Origin: Paralichthys olivaceus | Lineage: Eukaryota; Chordata; Actinopteri; Pleuronectiformes; Paralichthyidae | Direction of reading: 5' to 3' | Assembly: GCF_024713975.1 (NCBI RefSeq) | Contig: NC_091100.1 | Span: 22,457,501 to 22,521,500, forward strand | Length of the DNA: 64,000 nt | Part shown: piece by piece, positions 12,447 through 22,900 of the stretch | How positions within the stretch are numbered: the stretch's first letter is position 1 | Layout of the letters: each line of letters begins with the position of its first letter | Notes under the pieces: generated by a model | Databases searched by the model: none | What the model was told of the DNA's origin: nothing | Seen by the model: the letters and a program-made list of their open reading frames with translations, nothing else | Made by a program: the position numbers and the translations under genes

Positions 12447-13050
12447 TACCTGATGAGAACAGGGGTATACAGCAGGCCGATAATGGGTGTGACATTAATA
12501 CCCATCAACATCTTGCTGTCGATGTCCTCTAGTCCAAGGTTGCTATACTTCACTTCACGGTACGTCATATCATAATGAAGGATCAGTTGCATTTGCAGAA
12601 GGCCTGTGGTGAACACACACACACACACACACACACAATTAATGTAGAAGAAAATATAAGAGTCTGCAACCGTTTTGTTTCTCTATCAAACTTTTCAATC
12701 TCACCCATATATACACTGTACACAATCATGGCTCCAACACTGGCTGCGACAACATTCTTGATGACCCCCAGCCTCTTCCTCCTGTAGTATTTCCTCTCCT
12801 CCTCCTCCTCATTGTACTCTGAGTGCGGACCCAAAAACTCCTCCATCTGAAGAACATAGGGGAGAAAAAAAGGTTCTGCTACTGATTGTTAAGAGAAAAG
12901 GTGTTGAAGTTCATTTCACAGGACGGTTGAGCTCACCTGTCCCTGCATGTTGTCCTCTTGCCCCACCTGCTGTAGTTCATTCAAGCCGCCACCTGGAGGT
13001 GCTAACAAATCAGCATCTCCGGCGTGCTCTTCTCCATCTATTGCCTCCAT
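6853..13050 (-). CDS. unc93b1: UNC93B1, trafficking chaperone of endosomal Toll-like receptors
   Basis: Twelve coding exons in transcript order: 13050-12937, 12846-12705, 12603-12450, 12363-12202, 11353-11224, 11101-11008, 10505-10381, 9465-9283, 9200-8915, 8814-8693, 8586-8464, 7110-6853 (TGA). The spliced protein is about 630 aa; human UNC93B1 is 597. All phases close. Near-identical blocks include YNEEEEERKYYRRKRLGV, DIDSKMLMGINVTPI, CGAAYRPTEEIDLRSIGWGN, ALNKTGLSS and GYRYLEEDNSDESD. It is a polytopic ER membrane protein that escorts nucleic-acid-sensing TLRs to endolysosomes. The His in AFVHF (about residue 417) aligns with mammalian His412, the residue hit by the mouse 3d mutation. A sequon (NTT) sits in GFNTTVLR, as in the human loop. 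The C-terminal tail is acidic and diverges after the DNSDES block. The start chosen is the ATG at 13050, directly behind an acceptor (caccag), so an upstream exon exists and could extend the frame. Confidence 0.95.
7670..7703. repeat. (TA)n microsatellite
   Basis: Pure TA run of about 34 nt in the last intron of unc93b1 (7111-8463). Confidence 0.95.
10105..10148. repeat. (TG)n microsatellite
   Basis: Pure run of about 44 nt in the unc93b1 intron between exons 10505-10381 and 9465-9283. A second, interrupted TG tract lies at 10331-10374, ending a few bases from the donor at 10381. Confidence 0.95.
12415..12445. repeat. (TG)n tract at the 5' end of an unc93b1 intron
   Basis: In the minus-strand transcript this reads (CA)n and starts about 5 nt after the donor of exon 12603-12450 (ATCAG|gtagacaca). 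Confidence 0.95.
12612..12638. repeat. (AC)n tract at the 3' end of an unc93b1 intron
   Basis: In the minus-strand transcript this reads (GU)n and ends about 9 nt before the acceptor (ttcaccacag) of exon 12603-12450. It takes the place of a normal polypyrimidine tract. Confidence 0.95.
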
Positions 13051-15755
13051 CTGGTGACCAAAAAGCAGAACTACACTAGATTACTTGATGGTTAACTGAA
13101 CCTCCTGGAATCACCCAGATTGGCCAATTACTGCACTGTTCCTGTGATACTGTTCTTATGATAGCCCAGCAGGGACATGGGTTGTCAAGTCTTCACAGGA
13201 CATAAATATGTGACAGAAATTAAGAATAAATTATAAGGTTTGGATAAAAACGTTTTTTGTTAAAAATGCCAAAGATTCTGTGAAAGCAGCTTATTAAACA
13301 CAGAAATATCAGGTCATAGACGCTGGTACAGTATTTGTCTAATATATTATCAAGCAGAGAATCTTTTGCGTCTCGTTCTCTCAGATTCCTTGAAATGCCA
13401 TTTCGCAAACTCCAAGTGGAAATTACTTTTACTGAAAGTATGGTACTCTACCATAAAGGCCTAGAGTAAAGTTAAAAAAGTAAAGTACTGTTAGGTGCTA
13501 TCATCTCCCTGACAAGACCCTTCTTGCCTGTCTCCTCAGTTTGGCCTGCTAGTCAACACTAAATATGTTTGTTGGGTGAAAGTACACAGTGAAAGCAGTA
13601 TCTATAGTTTATGCTGAATCCTGCCTGCAGAGGACTCTTTATGTTCTAACAGCCATTGGTGCTGCTGATGGTCAATTTGCCTGTTTGACAGGCGAGACAA
13701 ACAGCACTGTCCTCTTGTTATTTTTACCGACTTACTTCCTGTTTTGCTTCACTGTAGCAGGCAATTTCAACTTTTAAAAATAAAATGCAGATCCCATGAG
13801 AGGATGCTCACCTGCACACATAAATTCTACATCTGCACAAGCGCCGCTCTCTGTCGGGATAGGGGATGGCAGAATTCGCTGGTGGATTTTTTTTTAGTAA
13901 CAAATCATCCGGTGAGTTTGATACATTAGGAGATGCTTCTTTTTTTAAGTAATAGAGTCAACATTGTTTTTAGTTTGTCGGCTAAGTGCAGCAGGCACCT
14001 CAGGCCTTTGGGATTGTTCAGATGGAAAGTACAAGGATAAGAGAAAGACAGACAGACAGAGAGAGATGTGAGCATCAGCAGGCTATGAAGAGTAAGTAGT
14101 GCAAGAGAATATTTGCTTTAGCTTTTACCAAACCTAGAATTTATGATATTTAATGGTTCACACAATTAACTGATTCATCAACAATATAATAAAGAAAAAT
14201 ATTAATTGAAAATCTGTCTGATGAATACAGAAATACACACTCTGGTTAGTCACTGTTAAAATCATTGAAATAACACATTTAACAATAAGCATCTCTTATA
14301 CAATTCAGACTACAATCTTAATGACGGGACATTCTGAGGTCAAAGGTTCAATGGAGTCTTGTGAGTTATGACAAAAACCAACTGTAAGAGTGATCCTGCC
14401 ATTATTTATACATCTCAGATATCAAATCTATATCATCCAAGAATGTCTGCTGTATTTTGGTTCCTTTCATTTCAACTACAACTGAACCACATTGTTCTAA
14501 AAAGAGGATATGATCCTCAAGATGTTCTCCAAAATCACGCAATTAATAATACATACTTCCCTGGCTACAGGGCCCTGTACACTACACTTTAAATTCAAGA
14601 GTAAACGGTTAGCAAAGTGTTGGAAGAAGTACTCAGATACTTTACTCAAGTAAATTGTATTTATTTAAATTAAAGTATGTGGGTATCATCAGCAAAATGT
14701 ACTTGAAGAATGAAAAGTAAAAGTTCTTAAAAGTGCAGTAAAATGTTTTACTATTGTATCCAATATTTTGGAACAGTATTACTGCTGCATTATCGTGTAA
14801 GTTGTATTTTATTGCTGTGGGTGTTTGTTTCTGTAGCTAGAGCAATGGATCATATTATGAGATCATCATATATCTGTAAGAAGCATGTATCTCTATAAAG
14901 GCTTTTTCGTGAAAGACATCATCAGTATTAACTGGTGCTGCTATCATTAATAACGTCTTTACATCTAGGAATAGCTCTCTTGTTGTTTTCTTGATTGAGA
15001 TAATGAATGTACGGAATTGAATCCAGATTATCACCAACATGCAACATTAACACATCTGCTGGATTACACACCATCATCTGTAACCAGAGCTGTCACACAA
15101 ATGTTGTGGAATAACAAGTACACAATTTCCTTCTGAGATGAAGTGCAGTAGTAGCTGAAAGTAGCACAAATAGCCATAATGTAAAGCGCAAGTACATCAA
15201 ATGTGTACTAGTACAGTACTTGAGTACATGTACTTTACTGTCCACCACGATTAACAATCAGGAGTGGACTTTACGAGTTCGGTTTATGAGTGTTGCATCT
15301 CTGCTATAGTGCATATAAAGGAAACTAGTGAAACTATTATAACTAGAATAATAATAAATAATTCAATCTAAAAAGAATCTATATATACAATATTTCATAC
15401 TCGATTCTAGTATATAATCAGAATCGAATTTAATTGTACGTTTACACATCATCCACTTGCATAAATATATCTATACAACAATATATAAAGTCACTAACAC
15501 TAGTATTACACATAAACAGTAGTAATTCAGGCAGACGTCCAGGTTTAGTGTTTGAATTTCCAGCTGCGTTGACTTTGAAAAACTCCCTTCAACTCTTCTT
15601 TAAATAATACATGTGAGCTCATGAACCTGCATCCAGTCATTCCAGTATCTCCGAACAATGTCGGACACTGTAGTTATTAACTCTTAATGACACAGTTCTA
15701 CCTGATAGGCTCGCGCTTCTCTCATACATACACCCTCACCTGTGGACTCACTTAC
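13051..15755 (-). other. Inferred first intron of unc93b1, repeat-containing
   Basis: No convincing exon is seen here. The interval holds the MITE-like element at 14616-15249 and AT-rich sequence around 15350-15490. It is intronic if the 5' exon at 15756 is correct, otherwise upstream sequence. Confidence 0.5.
14616..15249. mobile_element. Non-autonomous DNA transposon-like element (hAT-like)
   Basis: The left end reads AGTGTTGGAAGAAGTACTCA. The reverse complement of the right end reads GTGGTGGACAGTAAAGTACA and then ATGTACTCAAGTA, which gives imperfect inverted termini rich in AAGTAC and ACTCAAGTA. The flanks gttagcaa (left) and attaacaa (right) match at 6 of 8 positions, which would suit the 8-bp target duplication of hAT elements. 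There is no coding capacity. The family resembles the very common fish repeat built of AGTACTTxAGTA units. Confidence 0.5.
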
Positions 15756-15950
15756 CGTGTGTGTGTGTGTGTGTGTGTCCTCACGAGCACCAGTGAACAG
15801 CGTGTCCACCTGAGGGACAGGACACGGCAGATCTGTCCCCGGGTGCCTCCTGGTTCCTCTTTCACAGCAGCTACAAATACAAAGCGCTTTCACGAAGGAA
15901 ACGAAAGTCAGACTTCTTCACTTCCCCCGGCAGTGTGACCCGGAGCTTCT
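15756..15950 (-). promoter_or_regulatory. unc93b1: Probable 5' exon and promoter region of unc93b1
   Basis: On the minus strand a very good donor (CACACG|gtaagtgag) ends an exon at 15756. The unc93b1 ATG exon at 13050 starts right at an acceptor, so a 2.7-kb first intron is likely. A reading frame open from an ATG at 15893 runs 46 codons to the donor in phase 0 and would continue into the ATG at 13050. It ends in a (CA)n-encoded His-Thr run, so I regard it as more likely 5' UTR than protein. An interferon-regulatory-like GGAAACGAAAGT lies at 15897-15908. The transcription start is not determined. Confidence 0.5.
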
Positions 15951-15959
15951 CTTAAAGGT

Positions 15960-17761
15960 ACAGGCTCAGGCTCAAGTCCGGAGCACTGAGGTGAACCGTC
16001 ACACCCTAAGAACTGCACCATCAAGTGTTCATCCACTTTCACTTTGTTTAATCAGAGGAATGAATGACAGGAAAAAAAAAAAACATCACAGTCAATAACA
16101 TGGTCCACCGACATACAGCACAACAGACAAGTCCGTGTATCCACAAAGACCCGCCTACCAGTCTGTTCCTGTAAGTCAACTATGCAGAGTGTAGTTGTAG
16201 AGCCCGACAGATTTGTGGAGTGACCAATAATATCAGTAAATATTAACCTTTCACAGTGAGTCATCAATGACTTTGTTTACATGGACACCTATGTTCAGAA
16301 TAACACGATCATGAGCTGCTTATGGAACATTTCATTCATATTCCCGTTGACCTAGCGCCACAGAGCAAAGCCCGACTATGACTCGCAGCGTCTGGCGTTA
16401 TTCTGCCAGTTTTAGATCCCCAACATATAATGGTTTAATGTATGACCATACCATATACTGTTTGGGGTACAAAAAAGAAAGCTACTACTCCTTTTTGTTT
16501 TTCCATCTCGTTTCAACCCAGGGGCATGTGTTATTGTAACTCCAATAGGACGTCATAATGAGGTTAAGACCTATACATGTCTACATAAAGCAACGTAGGA
16601 ATGATCCACGTATTAATTTGTTTATTGCTTATTCCAAGTACGCCCTGTTTCAGCTGCAAATAATCAGAACCTGTTGTCTACACGACAGTGACTAGTTCAG
16701 ACCATTGACTCAATCAGACTGATATCAGAATATTTGTGTCCATGTAAACTTGTAAACTTAGTGTTTTTTGTTAGTATGAAAACTTTTTTATTTTGCAGGA
16801 TAAACAATTCAGAACATTTTCATATATTTAGTTGTCTTTTATGTTTTAACTGTAAAATATCAAGCCTCAAATTCTTTCTAATAAGAGTTTGATAACAACA
16901 TATTAGGACCATTGCCAATTTTTTAATATATATATATATATAAATACATATATATTGGTCGATGTATTTGAAATGTTTTCACAACTTAATATCAGCATTA
17001 GTCCTCTAAATCATTATCAGTCAGGCTCTAGTGTGTAAAAACATGTGTTTTTACACAACATGTTGGCTCAAACCATATGCAGCATATAACACAATTCAGT
17101 GCACACCCTGATCCATGTATCTGTACTGGATTTGCTGTATTTCAAGGTTTTGTACAGGAGTAATATTACTTAGTCTTCATAACAGACGACTCCACCTAAA
17201 TACCACCCTGTGGTGCGACCTTAAGAAGAGGGCCAGTTGTTACTTTCAGCCCTTTCAAAAAAACATTTTTTTAAAAATAAGAAAAAAAACTGTTCAAAGA
17301 GTGACTTAGGATCAAAGGTTGATTTCAGATCAATAGTGCTTGTTTAAACCAGCAGCAAGTACCACATGGATGGTATCACACAGGTTCAGCAGCAGCAACA
17401 AAGCAGCTGAAAACAAGCACAAAGTGGGACTTACATAAACGTTAAATGTCCCAAGTCTTTCTCCTCTCAGTCAGTTTGCAGATGACTTGAGGACCAAACA
17501 AATCACACTGGTCCAAAGACGCAGCTGGACGCTCTGAGCTGTTTCGAGATGCAGTAGTTCCACTGAGTTCGTCTTCTAACCCCGTCTGCAGTTTGTCTCA
17601 GTGGCCCCAACATTAATTTAACGGTTTTGTTTTTTAAGTTTATCCACCCTTTACATTAAAACACCAGTCTCTTATTGTACAGAAACCAGATATGCTAACC
17701 CCATGCCGTAACCCAGTAACACCCGCCCCCCTGCCCCATGTCATTTCCTTCATCAGTGTCT
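15960..17761. other. Intergenic interval between unc93b1 5' end and timm10 3' end
   Basis: No gene is supported. It contains an A-run near 16072-16083 and an AT repeat near 16926-16942. The right part should include the timm10 3' UTR, but I saw no clear canonical poly(A) signal for it on the minus strand. Confidence 0.5.
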
Positions 17762-19336
17762 CTATCCGCTCCCGACAGCTGCTTTCCTCATCAGTTCCTC
17801 GTCCTGCACAGACAGATCTGTCAGCTTGCGTCCCAGCTTCTCATGGAGGTCCAGGTATTTGGCCACGCAGCGGTCCAGGCACACACTTTCCCCTTTTGTC
17901 AGCTCTGCCTCCTTGTAGTGTGGCGGCACACACTTCCTGTGGCAGGCATTGGTCATTCTGGGAGAAAAAGAAACCAAATGTCAGTCAGTTCTTGTTTCCA
18001 CCATTAAACATCTGGAAAGATCTCCAGTCATCTCAGTGATTTGCAGTCCTCCCATTCAAACACTTGCTTTCCTTTCAGAGGGCAGTGATGAATGAGTGGG
18101 ATCCCTTGTACAGTCCATGAACCGTCATGTGAATGAGATCACTATTGACAGATATGAGTGTGAGTGACAGTAAAATACTGTAGGCCTGCAGTTGGACACC
18201 GCTAATGATGTTCCTGAGAGAGCCCTCCTCCCATCTCACAGTCCACATGATGGGTCAGTCATCACAGTGTGTTGTCAAAGGCTGAGATAATTTGTTGAGA
18301 AATTGTTGAGCACCCTCACACATTACTGTATATGCCACTATACATTATGTATATTACTTCTGTACGCCATTGAGAATAGTGTCCATCTATTTCTACAGAT
18401 ACTTCCTTCTCTCTTTTCACAGTACACAAGGTCAGGTTATACATAAAGGACCAACCAACAGTCCATTGTAGTGTCTACACTTAGAGACTTTCATATCTAA
18501 CTCAGATGAGCCAGATTGAGAGGCACCAACTTCAACTTGAACTATTTTCTAAATTACACCAGTGGCAGACATAAGGTCACAATGTGGGTTAGTTGCATAT
18601 TTAGACTTAACTATCCAATAGGATGTGAACACCTTCATGTAACAGAGTGACAGCAATTAGCCTTTCATTAATATGCTGTTAGTATGGGTGATACAAGTAG
18701 AGGAAAATATATGGGGATGCTGTGGGAGACATCTTGAGACTTGGGGGAGACAATGTCTCATGTTACTTTGTTAAGATCAGCTGCTGCCTGAGTTCTCCTT
18801 TCACCAGCTTTCAGAAAACTTAACATAGAATTCACTATTCCTGCTCAATAATGTTAAAAAATAGCACGAAACATATTCAACATGAATTCATCATTGCCAA
18901 TTTTCTCATTTGTTATATTGAGCCCACTTGTGTGTATAATAAATGAACATATTCTGATTTCACATTTGGTTTGAGGCATCTCCTTCATTCATTCATTCTA
19001 TTCTCGATCACATCTTCTGCTTGCACAGATGTGGACAGTTGTGCACTTTTAACATTGATCAGTGACAGTGGGAGTCACATGTAGCTGCTGACATTGAAAC
19101 GAATCAAAACCAGCCTCGATCAGAGAGACTCGATAGAATCATCTGTTGTAAGTTGACCTCTGCAGGACCTGTGATGAAGACTACGATGAAGGCCATCAGA
19201 CGGTTAGTGGTAGCAGCATTCATAAGAGACAGCTAGCTGAGCAGCTAGCTTAGCTTAGCTCTTACCGGTTGTACATGTCTGCCATCATCTCCACCTCCAG
19301 CTCCGCCGCCAGCTGCTGGGCCTTCATGGGATCCAT
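17762..19336 (-). CDS. timm10: TIMM10, small TIM chaperone of the mitochondrial intermembrane space
   Basis: Two coding exons, 19336-19266 and 17957-17762 (TAG 17764-17762), encode 88 aa; human TIMM10 is 90. The first exon encodes [20 protein letters not shown] up to MYN and splits the Arg codon at donor gtaaga. The second exon carries the twin CX3C motif: CHRKC at residues 29-33 and CLDRC at 50-54, exactly the human spacing. TIMM10 forms a hexamer with TIMM9 that carries hydrophobic precursors across the intermembrane space to the TIM22 or SAM machinery. The twin cysteines form disulphides through the MIA40 relay. There is no presequence, as expected. The single intron is 1308 nt. The upstream strand-mate btbd18 ends only about 650 nt before the timm10 ATG. 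Confidence 0.97.
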
Positions 19337-19622
19337 GTCCGCGCTTCACCTCTGCTCACTCCCGCCTTCAGCCGCACACTCAGTCCGTCCTGCCGGGCCT
19401 CCACAGCGGACAGTCGATGGGACTTCTGCCGGCTGCTGATGCTGCTTCTGTAACCTTCAGCGAAGTAAACACGTGTGTACTGTTTCCTCCGCCACTTCCG
19501 CTGTCGATAAAGTTGGATTCAGACGGGAGAGAAGAGAAAGCGCGCCCTCTGGTGGAGTGAAGGCAGAACCGCGGTTTTGCCAGAGGGGAAAAAAAACCCT
19601 TGCATGAAAAGACAGCCCGTTT

Positions 19623-19628
19623 TTTATT
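19623..19628 (-). terminator. btbd18: Candidate poly(A) signal of btbd18
   Basis: tttatt on the plus strand is AATAAA on the btbd18 strand, about 360 nt past its stop. An ATTAAA also overlaps the stop codon itself (19988-19993). Which one is used cannot be told from the sequence. Confidence 0.4.
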
Positions 19629-19988
19629 ATGACCATAATCATGTTTTCCACACAGATAAAGGCTCAGGTAAGGTTTGTTACTGACACAGAGGTGACGTCA
19701 CTGAGGTGCTTCTAATCCTTAACGGGCTGAACATTCACATTTCACTCGAAATGTAAAATTATTACATTAACAAACATGTAAACAACATTAAGAACTTTTC
19801 TCAGACTTGTATAAATGCTTTAACTTATTGTTAATCAAAACAAAACAACTCTTCCAACCTAGTCAGCTGAACTCAATGAACCTGTGAAACAAAGAAACAA
19901 AAATGCACAGACAAAATCTATTATTTACACACTTCACGTCTGTGTGAATAAAATCTGAACATAGAGAACATAAAACTGTATCGGGACT

Positions 19989-22900
19989 TTAATCTGCCTC
20001 ATCTCCAGTCACGTCAATATCATTCATGTCTTCCTCCTCCTCTTCATCTGGTATTATCTCCATGTTGTGGAGTCCATCCTCTCTGATCTGCAGTTTGACT
20101 GGAGAGTAAAGCAGGACATCCACCTCCTCTACCTCCTCCACCTCCACCTCCTCCTCCTCCTCCTCACAGCCTGGGGTCCTGCTGATCCCAGCAGCCTCTG
20201 ACAGATGTGGACCAGTTTTCTCAGGTGTCTGGGGCGGCAAGTTGTAATTGGACGGATTGTCTTTCTGAGGCAGGTCACTGGGAGACGAGCCTTCGTCATC
20301 ATGGATGGCAGTCTGCTGTGTTGTATTTGACGCTCCTGTATCATCGGTTGTTCCAGCCAAAACAAAAAAAAGAAAAAGATAGATTATTCTGTCACTTTCC
20401 AAAGTAAGTGGGCCTTTTAAGTTTTGCAGTGGAAAATCATTTAAGGATGAGGACTGAGTGATTCATTCTGTGACTCTTCATCATTTTGTCTGATATGCAA
20501 AACATGGCCACTGATTGATTGAAAAAAATGTATTTGGGTCTAATGGTTTCTTCTCATGTCTGACTTGTTCACAATTCCACCAAAAACATATTTCCTCTCC
20601 AAACTTCTCAGCTGCTCTAAAATATTGGTTTGAAACTGAAGAAGAATTGTTGTTAGTTTTTTGGGGGGGACAGAGCCGACCTCTATGTTGGGACAGCACA
20701 ATCTAACTTTATGTGCAATAGCTAAATCTAGCTCCACTTTGAATAGGGATGCATCAGTGTTGAAATAAAAATATTCGTGATCGTCATAACACATACTGTT
20801 TCATGCTTTCAACACACAACACAACCGTGCTAGCTATCAATACAATGTTTAAGATAAGTGCACAAATAAATTCCTCGCTCACTGTCACAAGGGTTGATAC
20901 ATACTACAGTAGCCTGAAGAATAAATCTGTGATTTGGTTGAACTAAGCCTCATTAAAATAACATTGTTCTAATCACATTTTATGCTAAATAACAGTGTAA
21001 TTCTTCACATAACCAGCAGATGGCACCAACGTTTTTTCAGCCAAAGCAATAAATCAAATAAAAATGACTCAATGGTTCATTAGCTGGAGTTCAGTTGTTC
21101 CTAAGTGTCTGACATGACATTTTTAATCTCACTGAACACAGCAAAAAAAACAAAGAGCTCACCTTCATCAGGGTTCTTCAGCGGCTGCTCCCTGTCTGCT
21201 GACAACTCGGACACTTCTGTCAAAGCCCCAAAGGAAAAGACCGGTAGCCGTTCACCACATGTCAGACCGGTCTCCTTACTCTTAGAGCTGCCGCTTTCTT
21301 CTCGCTGAGATTTACTTTTCTCGTCTGTTGATTCGTTGAAGACTTGATTGTGATTTCTATCGATTGTGACCACGGCCTGAGATTCTTCACTCCTGCTCCT
21401 GTCCAGAGGCTGAAAAGTGTCCACGTCCTTCACGAACACCTCAGTGGATTTTTTAAATGTGCTGTCGAAGCTAGCCAGCCCTTCACTCTCTGCAGCTCGT
21501 TCCGGTTTATTCGTTTGCTGGTTTTCTTTTGACTTCCTCATCTTTGAGTTTTTACTGTTAATAAGCTTCTGAAACTCCTTCAGAATAACCATTCGTGGCT
21601 GTTTGGGGACCCCAGGCTTTCTAACATCTGGGTTTATGTCAGTAATGTCTGCCTCAGGTTGGCCATTTATCTTTATAGACTTCTTCAGCGGAACCTCTAC
21701 TGCTTCTATACTTTTATTCATCCTTTTTTTGCATCTTTGCTTTGTCTTGTCCCCCTTTTCCAAATCGTCCTTTGGCAACCTGACTGTCTGCAGATGACGT
21801 CCTTCATCGTGGCTGTCCTTTTTGTCCACAGCAGGGTTGTTGTTAGGAGGGGTAAGATCTGGAGGTTTTGTTTTTGATGGTCTTCCACGTTTTCGCTGTA
21901 TGACTCTGTTATTCACAACTCTCTGGGCCACAGGTTGTGCAGCTACATCATTTTCTGGGCCTGTGTCACTCAGTGACTCTTGGTTTGTTTTTACAAAACC
22001 CCTGGTTTTGACCCGAGTCTGCTCAGTGCTCAACCCAGACCGCCTGGCGTTCTTTTTTAGACTTTCTGTGACAAACATCGACTGATTTGGATTTGGAATG
22101 TTCAAAGCGCTTACGGCCTTTTCTCTTTCCTTCGCCAGCAAATTGTTGCTCGACAAACTGACTTTACAAATGCTCAAGTTCAATTTGCTCTTTGTTGTAT
22201 CACTGATTTTCACATCTTTGTATGTCAATATAGAACCAGCAGCATCTTGTGGATGACTGGTGCACTTTATCTTCTTTCTTTTACCTGTAGCGTCACGTTC
22301 TTTCATCTTCCTGGGTTTAAATTTAAGCTCCAGGGGATTTTGTTCATCAGCAGATGCTGTTTTTCTCTCAGCTACTTCTTTCGCAGTACAAGATCCTCCT
22401 GTCAAGGTTTCTCCATTCAGCAGATTCAACTCCATATTTTCTTGTCTTAGCTTTGACCAACAGCCGCCACTTGTATCCTGCGGTAAAGACGCACTTTCAT
22501 TTTTTCTGTGAGTCATACTACTCAGAGGGAACTGCAGTGATGCAGGGTTTACTGTGAGCCAGGGTCGCCTTTGTAGAGATGGCTGCTGCTCAAATGTATT
22601 GCCGATGTTCATTGAGTTGTTGAGGACAAACGGATATTTTGTTGATGAAGTACACGGCTCTAAGGGAGAGAGACATCGAGGAAGTCGGAAATCAGCCATG
22701 TACGGTAAGGGCAGAGTATGAATGGACTGAGGCTCATTTCCATTTGTCAGGGGGAAAATGTCAAGGTTGGGATTTTGTCGTTCCTGGAATGCTGGGTAAT
22801 GAATTTTCTGCCCGGCGGAGTAGAAAGCTGAGGGTATGAGGGATCTCGCTGTAGGCGCAGCGGGTCGTACACTTTCTTGAGGATTGGACAGTTGTTGCCA

